This document shows, piece by piece, positions 33,826-36,169 of a DNA stretch of 36,169 nucleotides (position 1 is its first letter; each line of letters starts with the position of its first letter). Under the pieces are notes generated by a model, which saw nothing but the letters and a program-made list of their open reading frames with translations, was not told where the DNA came from and ran no database searches. Origin of the DNA: Rhodospirillales bacterium (GTDB lineage Bacteria; Pseudomonadota; Gammaproteobacteria; Burkholderiales; Burkholderiaceae_D). Made by a program: the position numbers and the translations under genes. The stretch is from NCBI GenBank assembly GCA_903970305.1, contig CAJCID010000070.1, positions 1 to 36,169 of the forward strand. Reading direction: 5' to 3'.

Positions 33826-34734
33826 ATGAACGACCGGATTGTCCCACCTCTTACGCGCGATGGCCGAAACACCGGAGCTGCACCGGTGACCTATGGCCAC
33901 GGGGAGCGACCTCCCCGGGGGGACTATGCCCGTGCGAGGCCCGACTACACCTGCTCGCAGGACTGGGCAGCTTACAGCAGAGCTGACCATGCGCTTTACG
34001 CGCGCCTTTACGCGAGGCAAATTGGGCAATTGAAGGATCGCGCCAGCGATGCCTTCGTCGCCTCCCTGGCCGCACTCGATGCGGCGCAGACGATCCCTCA
34101 CTTGGACGAGGTTTCCGAGAAGCTCTACCGCGCCACGCGCTGGCAGCTTGTGGCCGTGCCGGGACTCATTCCAGAGGAGGCATTTTTTAACCTGCTTGCC
34201 GAACGTAAGTTTCCGGTCACCGAATGGCTACGGCGCGAGGACGAGTTCGATTATGTTGTCGAGCCGGACATCTTCCATGATTTCTTCGGTCACGTGCCCC
34301 TTCTGTTCGACCCGGTCTTTGCGGACTACATGCAGGCCTATGGGTTGGGGGGGCGCAAGGCGACCAGTCTGACCTCCTGCGAGTACTTGGCCAGGCTCTA
34401 CTGGTACACGGTTGAGTTTGGTCTCATCCAATCTGACCGGGGTCTGCGCATCTACGGTGCCGGCATCCTGTCTTCTGCTACCGAAACCCGCTACAGCCTG
34501 GTCGACCCGGCTCCCCACCGTGTGGCCTTCGATCTAGAGCGCATCATGCGTAGCCGCTACCGGATCGACGCCTTCCAGGAGACTTATTTCGTGATCGATT
34601 CGTTTGAACAGCTCTTCGAGGCGACCGCCCCGGATTTCGCACCGCTTTACGAGCGCCTTCGGGACCTGCCCGAGATCCCGGCCAACGCGCTCTTGCCCGG
34701 CGAGAGGACCTATTCTCCGAATCCACTGGCTTGA
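33826..34734 (+). CDS. phhA: Phenylalanine 4-monooxygenase (phenylalanine hydroxylase)
   Basis: Pterin-dependent iron enzyme that hydroxylates phenylalanine to tyrosine. The protein is 302 residues, normal for the bacterial one-domain form. The iron ligands are His151 and His156 (PDIFHDFFGHVPLL) and Glu197 (YWYTVEFGL). Other family motifs are YSRADHALYARLYARQ, RKFPVTEWLRREDEFDYVVEPDIFHDFFGH, RIYGAGILSSATETRYSL and FQETYFVIDSFEQLFEAT. ATG 33826 follows GGAG with good spacing. With hpd it forms the first and third steps of phenylalanine catabolism; the tyrosine aminotransferase and the pterin recycling enzyme PhhB are not next to it. Confidence 0.97.
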   Translation: MNDRIVPPLTRDGRNTGAAPVTYGHGERPPRGDYARARPDYTCSQDWAAYSRADHALYARLYARQIGQLKDRASDAFVASLAALDAAQTIPHLDEVSEKLYRATRWQLVAVPGLIPEEAFFNLLAERKFPVTEWLRREDEFDYVVEPDIFHDFFGHVPLLFDPVFADYMQAYGLGGRKATSLTSCEYLARLYWYTVEFGLIQSDRGLRIYGAGILSSATETRYSLVDPAPHRVAFDLERIMRSRYRIDAFQETYFVIDSFEQLFEATAPDFAPLYERLRDLPEIPANALLPGERTYSPNPLA

Positions 34735-34836
34735 ACACTCCTTCTGCAGCTTCCTCGATCGATGTCGCCTTGGTCGCCGCTCCAGATTTTCTCAGTTAAA
34801 CTCGATCTCCAAGCAATTCACCGCATGAAAGCGGGT

Positions 34837-34860
34837 TCGTGGCGCAGTCGGCGGCCACGA
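34837..34860 (+). other. Hairpin just upstream of glmU
   Basis: TCGTGGC (34837-34843) pairs perfectly with GCCACGA (34854-34860) around a ten-base loop, ending 21 bp before the glmU start. It could be a weak phhA terminator (no T-run) or structure in the glmU leader. Confidence 0.4.
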
Positions 34861-34881
34861 GTTAGATCGGGGAATCCACCT

Positions 34882-36169
34882 TGAATATCGTCATCCTCGC
34901 TGCCGGGATGGGCAAGCGCATGCGTTCGGAGATCCCGAAGGTGCTCCACCCGATCGCCGGACAGTCCCTGCTGGCCCATGTACTCAACACGGCGCGATCC
35001 CTGCAGCCGACCCGGCTCATCGTGATCTACGGTCATGGCGGTCAGGTAGTGCCGGAGGCGTTCGGCGCCGCGACGGACATCCACTGGGTCCGGCAAGCCG
35101 AACAGCTCGGTACGGGACACGCGGTGGCTCAGACGGTCCCCCACCTGGATGCGAGCGCCCAGACCCTGATCCTCTCAGGCGATGTACCCCTGACGCGTCC
35201 CTCGACCCTTGCCCGCCTGCTCGAGGCCGCCGTCGATTCCGACATGGCGCTGCTGACCGTGGAGCTGGACGAGCCCAAGGGCTATGGACGGATCCTGAGG
35301 AGCTCTGGCCGTATCGTTGGCATCGTCGAAGAAAAGGATGCGACGCCCCACCAGAGGCAGATCACCGAGATCTACAGTGGCATCCTGGTTGCTCCGACCG
35401 TGGCGCTTCAGCGCTGGCTTGGCCAGCTCACCAACAACAATGCTCAGGGTGAGTACTACTTGACCGATGTGATCGGATTGGCGGCAGCTGAAGGAGTGGA
35501 GATCGGCTCAGCGCAACCGGATGCTTCCTGGGAGACGCTTGGGGTCAACAGCAAGGCGCAGCTCGCGCAGCTGGAACGGATCTATCAGGGGGAGGTGGCC
35601 CGCGTTCTTCTCGAAGAAGGGGTCACTCTCGCCGATCCGGCCAGGATCGATGTGCGCGGCACGCTCCAATGCGGCACCGACGTGAGCATCGATGTCGGCT
35701 GTGTCTTCCTCGGCAAGGTGGTCCTCGGTAACAGAGTACGTGTTGGTTCGCATTGCGTGATCGCCGATGCGCGCATCGATACAGGCACGGTGATCGAGCC
35801 TTTCTGCCATATCGACCGTGCAACGATCGGCGAAGAGGCGCATATCGGTCCCTATGCGCGTTTGCGTCCCGGCACTGAGCTTGCGCGCGAGGTGCATATC
35901 GGCAACTTTGTCGAGGTCAAGAATTCGCAGCTCGCCAAGGCCTCCAAGGCCAATCATCTCTCCTATGTCGGTGATGCCACGGTGGGCGAGCGCGTGAACA
36001 TCGGCGCAGGGACGATCACCTGCAACTACGACGGCGCCAACAAGCATCGGACCGTGATTGAGGATGATGTCCACATCGGCTCGGACACCCAGTTGGTCGC
36101 GCCGGTTCGTATAGGTGCCGGTGCGACCGTCGCGGCGGGGGCGACGATCTGGCGCGACGTGCCCGCCGG
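34882..36169 (+). CDS. glmU: Bifunctional UDP-N-acetylglucosamine pyrophosphorylase / glucosamine-1-phosphate N-acetyltransferase (partial)
   Basis: Cytosolic enzyme making UDP-GlcNAc for peptidoglycan and lipopolysaccharide: the C-terminal domain acetylates glucosamine 1-phosphate and the N-terminal domain adds UMP. About 429 codons are in the window, of a usual 455; the C-terminus is past the edge. The N-terminus [27 protein letters not shown] holds the nucleotide-binding loop, followed by [48 protein letters not shown] and [12 protein letters not shown]. The left-handed beta-helix has hexapeptide repeats, [49 protein letters not shown], with the acetyl-CoA site residues. The start is TTG at 34882; GGGGA lies upstream, and no ATG fits the conserved first strand. 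No GlmS is seen, but it would lie further right. Confidence 0.97.

Overview
The window is about 36 kb of GC-rich proteobacterial chromosome. The strongest taxonomic clue is gene order: xthA, pyrE, a DUF4124 protein and gatCAB, divergent from mreB-mreC-mreD-mrdA-rodA-rlpA. I know this layout from Betaproteobacteria. No rRNA, tRNA, CRISPR array, insertion sequence or phage gene was recognised, and most of the window reads as core chromosome. The genus cannot be fixed from the sequence alone.

Layout. 1-2234 (minus): a branched-chain amino acid/amide-type ABC transporter, with a Tat-exported binding protein followed by a LivH-type permease cut by the window edge. 2235-2954: a gap with no convincing gene. 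2955-5234: exonuclease III (minus) divergent from pyrE and a DUF4124 periplasmic protein. 5276-8591 (minus): gatC-gatA-gatB, the tRNA-dependent amidotransferase. 8872-15643 (plus): the cell-shape cluster mreB, mreC, mreD, mrdA (PBP2), rodA, rlpA. 15696-16577 (minus): rsmI, divergent from a gmhA-type isomerase, a BON-domain lipoprotein and a TraB/GumN-family protein. 19245-20345 (minus): a 366-residue protein I do not recognise. 20472-24943 (minus): an RND efflux pump with its membrane-fusion protein. 25116-25523 (minus): a second unrecognised small protein. 26291-32036 (plus): the urea transporter urtABCDE. 32042-32473 (minus): a one-domain EamA permease. 32678-34734 (plus): hpd and phhA for phenylalanine/tyrosine catabolism. 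34882 to the end (plus): glmU, cut by the window edge.

How the genes work together. GatCAB completes Gln-tRNA and/or Asn-tRNA synthesis. MreBCD, PBP2 and RodA form the elongasome, and RlpA acts on peptidoglycan. UrtA-E take up urea as a nitrogen source. A near-perfect sigma-54 promoter (25984-25999) with an NtrC-like site about 180 bp upstream points to nitrogen control. PhhA makes tyrosine from phenylalanine, and after transamination Hpd makes homogentisate.

The most notable signals outside ordinary gene content are: the sigma-54/NtrC architecture and its long leader, which has a tiny ORF starting at the predicted transcription start; a TATAAT box only six bases before the gmhA start codon, suggesting a leaderless message; a 13-bp perfect hairpin between urtA and urtB; a threonine at the usual cis-serine position of GatA; and the unrecognised His/Cys-rich 366-residue protein. 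I did not find evidence for a wholly new multi-gene system.
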